This document shows, in pieces, positions 1 through 6,287 of a DNA stretch of 6,937 bases. This DNA is from an uncultured Desulfobacterium sp. (GTDB taxonomy: Bacteria; Desulfobacterota; Desulfobacteria; Desulfobacterales; Desulfobacteraceae), in the NCBI GenBank assembly GCA_937124525.1, contig CAKZLA010000439.1, positions 1-6,937 of the forward strand. The letters are read 5' to 3'. The notes below the pieces were generated by a model, which saw nothing but the letters and a program-made list of their open reading frames with translations, was not told the origin of the DNA and made no database searches. The translations under genes and the position numbers were made by a program. Within the stretch, counting starts at the first letter, position 1; each line of letters begins with the position of its first letter.

Positions 1-496
1 CTGTCGGGCGAAGCGCCGCCTGCTGGTTCATCTGGCGTGGAAGTTCTCTGGTTGGATACTCTGTGAAGAGCTGCAAATCGACCATATCAATCAGCCGCTC
101 AACTCGTTGCCGGATTTGATCCTTATTAAGCTGGAATGTTTTTAAACCAAATGCAATGTTTTCTTCAACTGTCAACCAGGGGAAAAGAGCATCTTCCTGG
201 AAAACCACACACCGGTCCGGGCCGGGCCTGGTTATCGGATTTCCATTCAAGCAAATTCGGCCTGATGTTGGAGGAATAAACCCGGCCACCAGCTTTAGCA
301 ATGTTGATTTTCCACATCCACTATGGCCCAGGATGCAGATAAATTCTCCGTCCCTGGCCTTGAGACTGATATTTTTGAGAACTGACAGGGTTGAGCCGTT
401 GATACAAAACTGCTTGGATAAACCATCAATGTGAAGGGCCGCAGTGTTTTTCTGTTCCTGCCCGGCATGGCTGTCATCTGTGTTTTTTGTCTTCAT
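1..496 (-). CDS. NitT/TauT-type ABC transporter ATP-binding protein (SsuB/TauB/NrtD-like), 3' end cut by window edge
   Basis: Cytoplasmic ATPase that should power the permease encoded directly upstream. I translated it from the ATG at 496-494. The first 165 residues show Walker A GHSGCGKST (residues 57-65), the Q-loop VFQED with Q100, and the family-typical ALFPWLTVEENIAFGL (103-118). These place it in the nitrate/sulfonate/taurine-type importers. The Walker B, D-loop and H-loop lie beyond the edge. The start ATG overlaps the permease stop as ATGA (493-496), which supports translational coupling and this start choice. Oddity: where family members have an LSGGM(N/R)QR signature, this reads ELPRQMNQQAALRPT (151-165). 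Reading the last bases one base later restores an A-R pair typical of the family. This may be a real defect or poor sequence at a contig end. The family call is secure; the substrate is unknown. Confidence 0.92.
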   Translation of the reverse strand, partial: MKTKNTDDSHAGQEQKNTAALHIDGLSKQFCINGSTLSVLKNISLKARDGEFICILGHSGCGKSTLLKLVAGFIPPTSGRICLNGNPITRPGPDRCVVFQEDALFPWLTVEENIAFGLKTFQLNKDQIRQRVERLIDMVDLQLFTEYPTRELPRQMNQQAALRPT

Positions 497-1302
497 ATCA
501 TCCTGGCTGCACTTTTAAAGCAGATTTTTAAACCAGATTGCAGCAGCAGATCACTTGCCCGGCCAATAATTGCGATCAGGATAATCCCCACCACAATCAT
601 ATCTATCCGGCCCAGCATTCTGGCATCCATAATAACGGCACCCAAGCCGTTGGACACCCCGGACAATTCTCCCAGCACCAGATAAGCCCATGAAATTCCC
701 AACCCCAGCCTGAGTCCGGTAATAATATTAGGCATGGCTGCCGGAAGCAGGATAAAAAAAGTGCCCCTGATCCGATTTACCCCCATCATGGCACCGGCCT
801 GGAGCAAAAGCAAATTCACCTGAGCAGCGCCAGCGGCCGCATTCAGGTATATGGGAAAAAATGCAGCCATGGCTACCAGAAAAATCGTTGTTTTCATTCC
901 GATTCCGAACCATACCATGGCCAGCGGAAGCCAGGCAATCCCAGGCACAGCCCTTAATGCATTGACCGAAGTCCCCAACAATTGCTGAATCACCTTGACT
1001 CGACCGGAAATAATCCCCAAGGGAAGTCCGAAAATAACGGCTATGGAAAATCCAGCCATTACCCTCACACAACTGACCATAGCATCCTGGGCAAACCGAC
1101 CGGAAAAAGGCGCCTGCCCGGATTCGCCGAAAATATACTCCTGGCCCGTGGCAATGATTTCGGTTGGTGGTGGCAGCAGATATGGTGGAACCAATTGAGC
1201 ATGGCCGGCAATAAACCAAAACCCTATCAAGACAGATGGCAACACCCAGGGCAGCAGATAATACCATAATTTTTTACTGGATAATTGCCTGGATTTCATC
1301 AT
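493..1302 (-). CDS. NitT/TauT-type ABC transporter permease (SsuC/TauC-like, BPD_transp_1)
   Basis: Inner-membrane subunit of the importer, 269 residues, the usual length for SsuC/TauC permeases. Hydrophobic segments can be seen near residues 14-32, 78-100, 118-150, 200-222 and 232-247. The N-terminal LPPPTEII (residues 43-50) after the first membrane helix is typical of the family. The cytoplasmic coupling loop that docks on the ATPase is at about 165-200: LLQAGAMMGVNRI followed by LLPAAMPNIITGLRLGLG. It is recognisable although the initial EAA is replaced by QAG. The gene begins directly after the TAA of the binding-protein gene (…TAA ATG ATG), so either of two adjacent ATGs (1302 or 1299) could be used. 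A purine-rich AAGAAGA lies in the end of the upstream gene as ribosome binding site. It ends in a 4-bp overlap with the ATPase gene. Substrate specificity cannot be read from the permease. Confidence 0.95.
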   Translation of the reverse strand: MMKSRQLSSKKLWYYLLPWVLPSVLIGFWFIAGHAQLVPPYLLPPPTEIIATGQEYIFGESGQAPFSGRFAQDAMVSCVRVMAGFSIAVIFGLPLGIISGRVKVIQQLLGTSVNALRAVPGIAWLPLAMVWFGIGMKTTIFLVAMAAFFPIYLNAAAGAAQVNLLLLQAGAMMGVNRIRGTFFILLPAAMPNIITGLRLGLGISWAYLVLGELSGVSNGLGAVIMDARMLGRIDMIVVGIILIAIIGRASDLLLQSGLKICFKSAARMI

Positions 1303-2265
1303 TTACAATAAATCTTCTTTTTTAATTTTATTTATAAATTTCAAATCAAACAACCGGATATAATCTGGTTGTTTTTTAATCAGCCCCAGGGCCTGCATTC
1401 GTTCTCCTAATGCGCGGGCTTTTTTGATATAATTTTCATCCATTTCCCAGGCCAGCTCCATATTAGGTGCTGCTGTTTCAAGAACCTCCATGGGAGTTCC
1501 AAACCCGGCCGCTTTTTTGAGCCATTCATCTGGATTGTTTTTCAGATATTGGGTGGCTCTGGCATGGGCCTTCACCAGAAGGTAAACCTGTTCGGGATTT
1601 TGTTCAATAGTTTTTCGTTTGACCAGCATTCCTGCATTAATTGTCCCCACAGAGTCGCCATAATAAGGATAAGATAAAATTTCTCCATATCCTTTGAGCA
1701 CGGTAAGGCTGGGAAAGGGTTCACCTGAAACAAAGGCATCAATTCCGCCCTTTGCAAGCGCAAGACCCATGTCAAAAAAATCCACCCGTATCAGCTGGAC
1801 ATCTTTTCCCGGGAAAAGACCATTGCGGGCAAGGGTTTCTCTGAGCAAAATTTCGTGCATGGTGCCGGGCACATACCCGATCTTTTTTCCCCTGAGGTCT
1901 GGAATCGTTTTAACTATCCCGTCAGCTTTTGTTACAAATGCCGAACATTTATTACAAAGAGAGGCCACCACGACCACTGGCTGGCCCTGGGATGCTGAAT
2001 GAATGGCATGGGCAAGGGTAGTCCCACACATATCAAGACTGCCTGCTAAAAGAGCCGTTTTCTGATCCGCTGGATTGGTAAACGAAAACACCTCTCCCTT
2101 GTCCATTCCCTGCACAAAGCGATTATAATAAAAAGGTGCAATTGTCTGGGCAGTTTTCCAGGTTCCCACACGAAAAGCGTTGCCCATAGCCGGGGCTTGA
2201 CCCATTATTAAAAAAAGCAATCCAGCACAGAGCACCATGGCCTGCAGGCGAATCATTCTGTTCAT
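1303..2265 (-). CDS. ABC transporter substrate-binding protein, NMT1/NrtA/SsuA-like, secreted
   Basis: Periplasmic ligand-binding subunit of the importer, 320 residues from the ATG at 2265. A signal peptide is evident: basic start MNRMIR, hydrophobic core at residues 8-22, and a likely cleavage near APA-MGNA (about 26-30). There is no lipobox at Cys13, so it is probably soluble. The mature part has the fold signature of the family: ALLAGSLDMCG (71-81), then DLRGKKIGYVPGTMHEILLR (123-142, the 'DLKGKKIG' strand-loop), FFDMGLALAKGGIDAFVSGEP (163-183) and a helical C-terminal half with NNPDEWLKKAA. An unusual CNKC pair (C104/C107) and C80 sit where the ligand cleft would be expected. The TTG at 2271 was not chosen, because the AGGGA ribosome site would almost touch it. 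Located between a radical SAM gene and its permease. Ligand unknown; a sulfur compound or cofactor precursor is only a guess. Confidence 0.92.
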   Translation of the reverse strand: MNRMIRLQAMVLCAGLLFLIMGQAPAMGNAFRVGTWKTAQTIAPFYYNRFVQGMDKGEVFSFTNPADQKTALLAGSLDMCGTTLAHAIHSASQGQPVVVVASLCNKCSAFVTKADGIVKTIPDLRGKKIGYVPGTMHEILLRETLARNGLFPGKDVQLIRVDFFDMGLALAKGGIDAFVSGEPFPSLTVLKGYGEILSYPYYGDSVGTINAGMLVKRKTIEQNPEQVYLLVKAHARATQYLKNNPDEWLKKAAGFGTPMEVLETAAPNMELAWEMDENYIKKARALGERMQALGLIKKQPDYIRLFDLKFINKIKKEDLL

Positions 2266-2272
2266 TATCAAT

Positions 2273-2277
2273 TCCCT
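2273..2277 (-). promoter_or_regulatory. Ribosome binding site deciding the start of the substrate-binding protein
   Basis: On the minus strand AGGGA lies 7 bases before the ATG at 2265-2263, but only one base before the in-frame TTG at 2271. The spacing favours the ATG and gives a normal signal peptide. Confidence 0.7.
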
Positions 2278-2289
2278 TTATTTTTACTT

Positions 2290-3285
2290 TTAACAGACAT
2301 TTGAAGACAAATTAGGATTCCAGCCGCTTTCCCTGAAAATATGCTGACATGCTGCCACGTCCAATGCCCGTCCCTTGGCGGTATCTGCCTCACAATCTCT
2401 GGGGCTTGACCCCTTTTCAGGAAAAAACAGATTTGCCCCGGCCAACAAAGATGCGCTATGGGGTTCATGTGTACAATGGGCTTTTGGCACCCTGCCCATG
2501 ACCAGGCGACTGACTGCAACAAGTTTGGCCATTTCAAATTCAGTGATCATTCCGTATTTTTCCATGGGGCTGCCTGGGAAATTAATTCTGCGCATCACAC
2601 CTGAGTAGGTGGCCCTATATTCTCTTGCCAGAAACATTAGTTCCACCAATTCATCAGGGGTATGTTCAGGGCCGACAGGTTCAACACAATTCATCCATTT
2701 GAGTCCGACATCGTTAAGAACCTGGATGGTTTTAATCCGTTTTTCCTTTGACAAAGGAGTTACGATTCCTTCTCCCAGGCGAACGGCATGATACGCCCCG
2801 ATAAATCCTGCATCCAAAAGTTGTTCGCCTTCCTTATGACTGATATCACGGGTATTGGCAATTAGCGGGGTTTTTACTGTTTTCTTCAAAAGCCTGCCCA
2901 TTTCAAGCAGGCCTTTGAATGAATAGGTACCCGTGGTCATAATATTCAGACCGTCAGCCCCATCCGCTTCTCCCTTCCTTGCCCAGTCAAGTATCTGTTG
3001 TGTTTCAAATTCAATATTATCTGTGAAAATTCCGGCATTCTGGGCCAGGGAACAAAAGCTGCAATTAAGAGGGCAGGGTTCTATATTAATACCTATATGC
3101 AGGTGGCTTTCTCCTTTAAGACCAAAGGATTGCCTTGATAGACGATCTGCTGTTTCCATCAATGCATAGGTTTCTTTTGAATGTAAATCTAATTGAATCA
3201 ATGTGTGTGCTTCAGACCTGCTGATCCCGTCCTGTTGTGATTTTTCAAGGATATCTCCGATTTTTGATTTTATTTTCCAGCCCAT
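2290..3285 (-). CDS. BioB-like radical SAM protein, not a canonical biotin synthase
   Basis: 331-residue enzyme predicted to bind a [4Fe-4S] cluster and S-adenosylmethionine in the cytoplasm. The CX3CX2C motif is CPLNCSFC (C71, C75, C78), preceded by HLHIGINIEP. TIM-barrel elements follow: DGLNIMTTGTY (111-121), LIANTRDI (141-148), GAYHAVRLGEG (163-173), NCVEPVGPEHTPDELV (199-214), SGVMRRINFPGSPM (228-241) and CTHEPHSASLLAGANLFF (271-288). The last resembles the BioB/HydE-type C-terminal barrel end. BioB binds a sacrificial [2Fe-2S] cluster with three Cys and one Arg. Here no Cys occurs between C78 and C200, so two of those ligand positions are missing, while C200 and C271 fall near the other two. 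Start ATG at 3285 has AGGA 7 bases upstream. It heads the transporter operon. An LipS2-like role (half of the two-protein lipoyl synthase) is possible but unproven; reaction unknown. Confidence 0.92.
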   Translation of the reverse strand: MGWKIKSKIGDILEKSQQDGISRSEAHTLIQLDLHSKETYALMETADRLSRQSFGLKGESHLHIGINIEPCPLNCSFCSLAQNAGIFTDNIEFETQQILDWARKGEADGADGLNIMTTGTYSFKGLLEMGRLLKKTVKTPLIANTRDISHKEGEQLLDAGFIGAYHAVRLGEGIVTPLSKEKRIKTIQVLNDVGLKWMNCVEPVGPEHTPDELVELMFLAREYRATYSGVMRRINFPGSPMEKYGMITEFEMAKLVAVSRLVMGRVPKAHCTHEPHSASLLAGANLFFPEKGSSPRDCEADTAKGRALDVAACQHIFRESGWNPNLSSNVC

Positions 3286-3311
3286 AAATGATCCTTTTGG
3301 TGTACTCTATA

Positions 3312-3341
3312 ATTATTTTTTTCGTTACAGTATTTTGCCAA
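3312..3341 (-). promoter_or_regulatory. Putative sigma-70-like promoter of the radical SAM/ABC transporter operon
   Basis: Minus-strand TTGGCA (3336-3341) and AATAAT (3312-3317), each one mismatch from consensus, are separated by 18 bases. Transcription would start near 3305, leaving a leader of about 20 bases. The surrounding 3286-3433 gap is 148 bp and AT-rich. I see no T-box, TPP box or clear intrinsic terminator in it. Weak motifs in AT-rich DNA are common, so this is tentative. Confidence 0.35.
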
Positions 3342-3433
3342 TCACTCATGTGAGCCGGGTAAGCCTACAAGTATTGACCTATCTTAACGTCCTGAAATAA
3401 AGTATTATTATCATCTCCAGATCTAAATTTTCT

Positions 3434-5869
3434 TCAAGTTGTCAACCGGTATTGCCTCTCGATCACGGTGGCCAGATCCGGGCCTTTCCAATAGGGGCTT
3501 ATCCATCTTGGACGCTGATCTTTCCATTTGGCATTTGCCCTGCGCCAGTGGCCGCGAACCATAAACTTCACCATGAGTTTGCCGTCGGATTCACTCTTTT
3601 CCACAGCCTGCATTTTTTTAACATGAGAGATATTGATTTTTCCTGGAAGATAGATCACTTCCTGTGAAGAAAGATATTCGGTATCAGCCGGCTCCGTGTC
3701 CGATGCCTGCCGGTACCGGCTGACCAAGGAGCCTGCTATCGTTTCGGTTACCACATCTGCACTGGTGGTATAAAGAATGGCATTGATCACCAGGTGAACC
3801 ATTTTCCGCATCAGTTCCGATCTGAGAATCGGATCTATTTCCTTCTCCTCAGCATTTGGAAAATGGCTGATCAGGATCTGGTCCAGATGGTCACTTGGAT
3901 CAATTTTTAAATCCCGGATCAAAAGATAGGGCCATTGCTCAATAAAGGCATCAAAAGAAAAAACGATTCTCAACCCCTTTGTTTCATCGGATGGAATTTG
4001 CGTCACATATACGGTCATTATCTTAAGCTTTCGCCCGCTCATTGGACAGTCCGGTATTTGTGAAAGCATTCTTTCGGCAATCTCAAGGGTGAAACGATCC
4101 GTAGAAACAAGGGCAAAGGAAGAATATGGCAATTTGAGCATGTCACCGGCCAGATCCAGTTGGGTATGTCCCAGCATATAGGAAAGGGAGGGGGCAATCC
4201 AGAAGGTCTTTCGAAGATGCAACTCGTAATTGACCATATATTCCAGGTGGGAGGCCAGCAGGCTGCCGTGGCCCTTCATGCCCTGTTTAACGACCAGGGC
4301 CGCCTGTTCCCGGACAAAGCGTTGAAAATTAAGATTCATTTTCAATATTTTACGATCCAGGGTCATGGTGTCATCAAAACTGTCTCTGTTCCGATATTCA
4401 GCCGCTATCTTTCGGGCAATTTCTCCCATCCCATGGACCAGGCGCTCCATGGTTTCAAACCCTGTGAGCGGCAGGTAGCCGTCTTGATCCTGGTCTGGAT
4501 TCTCGCTTTTCAGGCCCAGTTCCTCCCACATCCAGGAAGGATCAAAACCCGGTTTTCCCCTTGTCAGCTCCTCTTCATAAAAGTGTTCAAGATCCTTGAG
4601 CATTTCTATAATATTTGATTTAAGCTCAGGGGATCTGGCGGCCTGACGGGGGGTATGACCATCCAGCATGGGGATATCCATGTCAAGCCATTTTTTGTAA
4701 TATTTTTTTTGTTCTTCTTTTAATGCCTGGTCTAATTTTTCCCTGTCCGCTGGGGACAAATCCTCCATGTCGAAGTCCGGTTCAGGTTTTCCAGATTTAT
4801 GTTTTTCCAGGAGGCTTTGTACGTTGGAATACGTGGTGGTTTTGTATTGGGTAAGGTCTCCGGCAATCCTTTTGATTTTTGCTTTACCCTTTTCTCCCCA
4901 TTCTTTTGAAGTGGTCTCCAGAGTAAGACGTTGACCATTCATGCTGAAGGAGCCATAAATTCCCTTACGGCCGTTTTGGGGCTTTGACAGCCAGGTCCAT
5001 TTCAATTCTTTTGTTTCACGTTCAAGGTCTTTTTTTTTATCCAGGACTGCCTTGAGTGCATCCGGGTTAGCCACGTCAAAATAGACTTGGGTGATTATCA
5101 CTTCATGGTCGTCACGGTTCACCATCTTGGGGATGGGATTGATAAAAGGGGCCAGCCACATCTGATGAAATATTGGGGGCATTTCCTTGTAAAAATCAAG
5201 ATCAGCAGCTTCTGGTGATTCCTGTTGGAACATTTCATACATGAGTTTTACTTTGTTCACAATCCGTTCCCTTTGCATACGCGGAAAAAGAAAAACGTTC
5301 CCATCCATCTCCGGCCTGCCGGATGCTCCCACGGGCATTATGCGGGTAGCTATTATTTCATGGCGTTTCATTGATTGTGATCCGCTGATTTCCCTTACTT
5401 CCGTAACCTGGCCATTGATTAAATCCTTTAAGGTGATTGATTTCCCCGGGATGACCTTAACTGCCTCATAGAGCCGTACACAGGACCTGCTGGCCATATT
5501 CAGAAAACCTTGCTCTCCTTTTGTCAGATTGGGGCCTTTCTTGAGAAAATAGTGCAATAAAGGCTTTTCTTTATCGGTTTTAAAATCAAAGCAAAGCCAG
5601 AATTCGAACATGGTTTTACTCGTTAAATGGACATACTCATCATCCAACTGGGAAGATTTTTCTTTCAGATCATCCCAGAACATATCCATGGCCTTAATTT
5701 CATGTTCTTGCCAGCTCTCTTGAGCCACAAAATCTCCCAATTTCTGCAGAGCCGACTCTCTTTCATCCGCTGTATAAGGTTGAAATCCCCCATTGCAGCG
5801 GAGGCAGCATTTTTTATACTTACGTCCGCTGCCGCAGGGGCATGGATCGTTTCTTCCGATTTTTTTCAT
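3434..5869 (-). CDS. Large SEC-C motif protein of unknown function with MbcA/Xre-like middle segment and RGHWRR C-terminal module
   Basis: 811 residues, no signal peptide or membrane helix, presumably cytoplasmic. N-terminus: SEC-C zinc motif GRNDPCPCGSGRKYKKCC (5-22; C10, C12, C21, C22), as at the SecA C-terminus, with an extra C25. Residues 145-200 (LKDLINGQVTEVREISGSQS, then hydrophobic strands) match a stretch often seen after SEC-C in hypothetical proteins. About 275-335 is charged, with LTLETTSKEW. Residues 390-430 (YKKWLDMDIPMLDGHTPRQA and the helix after it) resemble the Xre/MbcA/ParS toxin-binding or pRiA4b ORF-3-associated segment. Residues 540-800 form a separate module: LDLAGDMLKLPYSSFALV, VINAILYTTSADVV, then VRGHWRR (771-777) and RWISPYWKGPD (788-798). 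AGGAAA stands 7 bases before the ATG, and the RhuM remnant ends only 15 bp upstream, so the two are probably co-transcribed. No catalytic motif is recognised; domain calls are from memory of family patterns. Confidence 0.88.
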   Translation of the reverse strand: MKKIGRNDPCPCGSGRKYKKCCLRCNGGFQPYTADERESALQKLGDFVAQESWQEHEIKAMDMFWDDLKEKSSQLDDEYVHLTSKTMFEFWLCFDFKTDKEKPLLHYFLKKGPNLTKGEQGFLNMASRSCVRLYEAVKVIPGKSITLKDLINGQVTEVREISGSQSMKRHEIIATRIMPVGASGRPEMDGNVFLFPRMQRERIVNKVKLMYEMFQQESPEAADLDFYKEMPPIFHQMWLAPFINPIPKMVNRDDHEVIITQVYFDVANPDALKAVLDKKKDLERETKELKWTWLSKPQNGRKGIYGSFSMNGQRLTLETTSKEWGEKGKAKIKRIAGDLTQYKTTTYSNVQSLLEKHKSGKPEPDFDMEDLSPADREKLDQALKEEQKKYYKKWLDMDIPMLDGHTPRQAARSPELKSNIIEMLKDLEHFYEEELTRGKPGFDPSWMWEELGLKSENPDQDQDGYLPLTGFETMERLVHGMGEIARKIAAEYRNRDSFDDTMTLDRKILKMNLNFQRFVREQAALVVKQGMKGHGSLLASHLEYMVNYELHLRKTFWIAPSLSYMLGHTQLDLAGDMLKLPYSSFALVSTDRFTLEIAERMLSQIPDCPMSGRKLKIMTVYVTQIPSDETKGLRIVFSFDAFIEQWPYLLIRDLKIDPSDHLDQILISHFPNAEEKEIDPILRSELMRKMVHLVINAILYTTSADVVTETIAGSLVSRYRQASDTEPADTEYLSSQEVIYLPGKINISHVKKMQAVEKSESDGKLMVKFMVRGHWRRANAKWKDQRPRWISPYWKGPDLATVIERQYRLTT

Positions 5870-5876
5870 TGTTTAA

Positions 5877-5882
5877 TTTCCT
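5877..5882 (-). promoter_or_regulatory. Ribosome binding site of the SEC-C gene
   Basis: Minus-strand AGGAAA, seven bases before the ATG at 5869, inside the 15-bp gap after the RhuM-remnant stop. It supports this start and independent translation initiation even if the gene is co-transcribed with the remnant. Confidence 0.6.
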
Positions 5883-5884
5883 GT

Positions 5885-6193
5885 TCATTTATCTGAAAGC
5901 AGGGGTTTTTCATTGAATTCAAGAATTCTGTCCACATTCTCGTGCCAAAATTTCATATAGTCCTTGCCGTCAGCGGCAGTTGTTAAGTAATTCTTAACAA
6001 CTGAATGTTCTAATAATTCCTTTTCTTTCAGTATGTTGGATATGTGCAGACTGATATTGGGCACAGAGGTGTCAAAAAGCTGGGCGATTTGATTCTGGTT
6101 CATCCAGACCATCCCGTCTTTGGCATACAGAGAGACGGATACTTTCCCATCTGTGGTGTTATAGATAATGATATTTTGTTGGTTATCTTCCAT
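5885..6193 (-). CDS. Truncated RhuM-family protein (likely internally deleted remnant)
   Basis: 102 residues from the ATG at 6193, against roughly 330 for full-length RhuM proteins. The first 79 residues match the RhuM N-terminus very well: IIIYNTTDGKVSVSL, VWMNQNQIAQLFDTS (29-43), the helix-turn-helix-like NISLHISNILKEKEL, and SVVKNYLTTAADGKDY (64-79). Full-length members continue with a Y-N-L-D-V-I-I-like region. Here the text jumps to MKFWHENVDRILEFNEKPLL (80-99), which resembles the extreme C-terminal region of RhuM proteins, and stops soon after. The simplest reading is an in-frame internal deletion near 5956/5957 plus loss of the tail. RhuM function is unresolved; the family occurs on pathogenicity and mobile islands. 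GGTGGA lies six bases before the ATG, which makes the upstream TTG (6199) a poorer start. It may still be translated and leads into the SEC-C gene. Confidence 0.75.
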   Translation of the reverse strand: MEDNQQNIIIYNTTDGKVSVSLYAKDGMVWMNQNQIAQLFDTSVPNISLHISNILKEKELLEHSVVKNYLTTAADGKDYMKFWHENVDRILEFNEKPLLSDK

Positions 6194-6287
6194 ATTCAAT
6201 CCACCAAGCCTTCTAATTCATGTGTAAAAACAAAAAGCTCTAAGAATCCAACTGCCATTTGCGGTCATAGAATTTTTTGGGGGAAGA

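Noticed and set aside
728..1267. 179-codon open frame on the minus strand, and the 982-1269 plus-strand frame
   Set aside because: Both are shadows of the permease gene; their translations are rich in Cys/His/Ser without family features, while the permease frame is clearly the coding one.
2290..3285. Calling the radical SAM protein BioB (biotin synthase)
   Set aside because: Overall barrel layout is BioB-like, but no cysteine lies between C78 and C200, so two of the essential [2Fe-2S] ligands of BioB are absent; no other biotin gene is nearby.
3342..3354. Small inverted repeats (CTCA-TG-TGAG and TCAC-TCAT-GTGA) as an operator
   Set aside because: Arms are only 4 bp and overlapping; this is expected by chance and not convincing next to a tentative promoter.
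3374..3403. Plus-strand promoter TTGACC, 18 bp, TAAAGT
   Set aside because: It would drive transcription antisense into the SEC-C gene with no plus-strand gene to serve; AT-rich sequence yields such matches easily.
3286..3433. BirA operator, TPP riboswitch or other leader regulator ahead of the radical SAM operon
   Set aside because: CTTGTAGGCTTAC vaguely recalls half of a BirA box, but the mirrored half is missing, and no conserved riboswitch core was seen in the 148 bp.
3342..3433. Intrinsic terminator after the SEC-C gene
   Set aside because: No GC-rich stem followed by a T run on the minus strand; read-through into the radical SAM operon cannot be excluded.
4160..4618. 152-codon plus-strand open frame
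   Set aside because: Antisense shadow of the SEC-C gene, with no ribosome site of note or recognisable domain.
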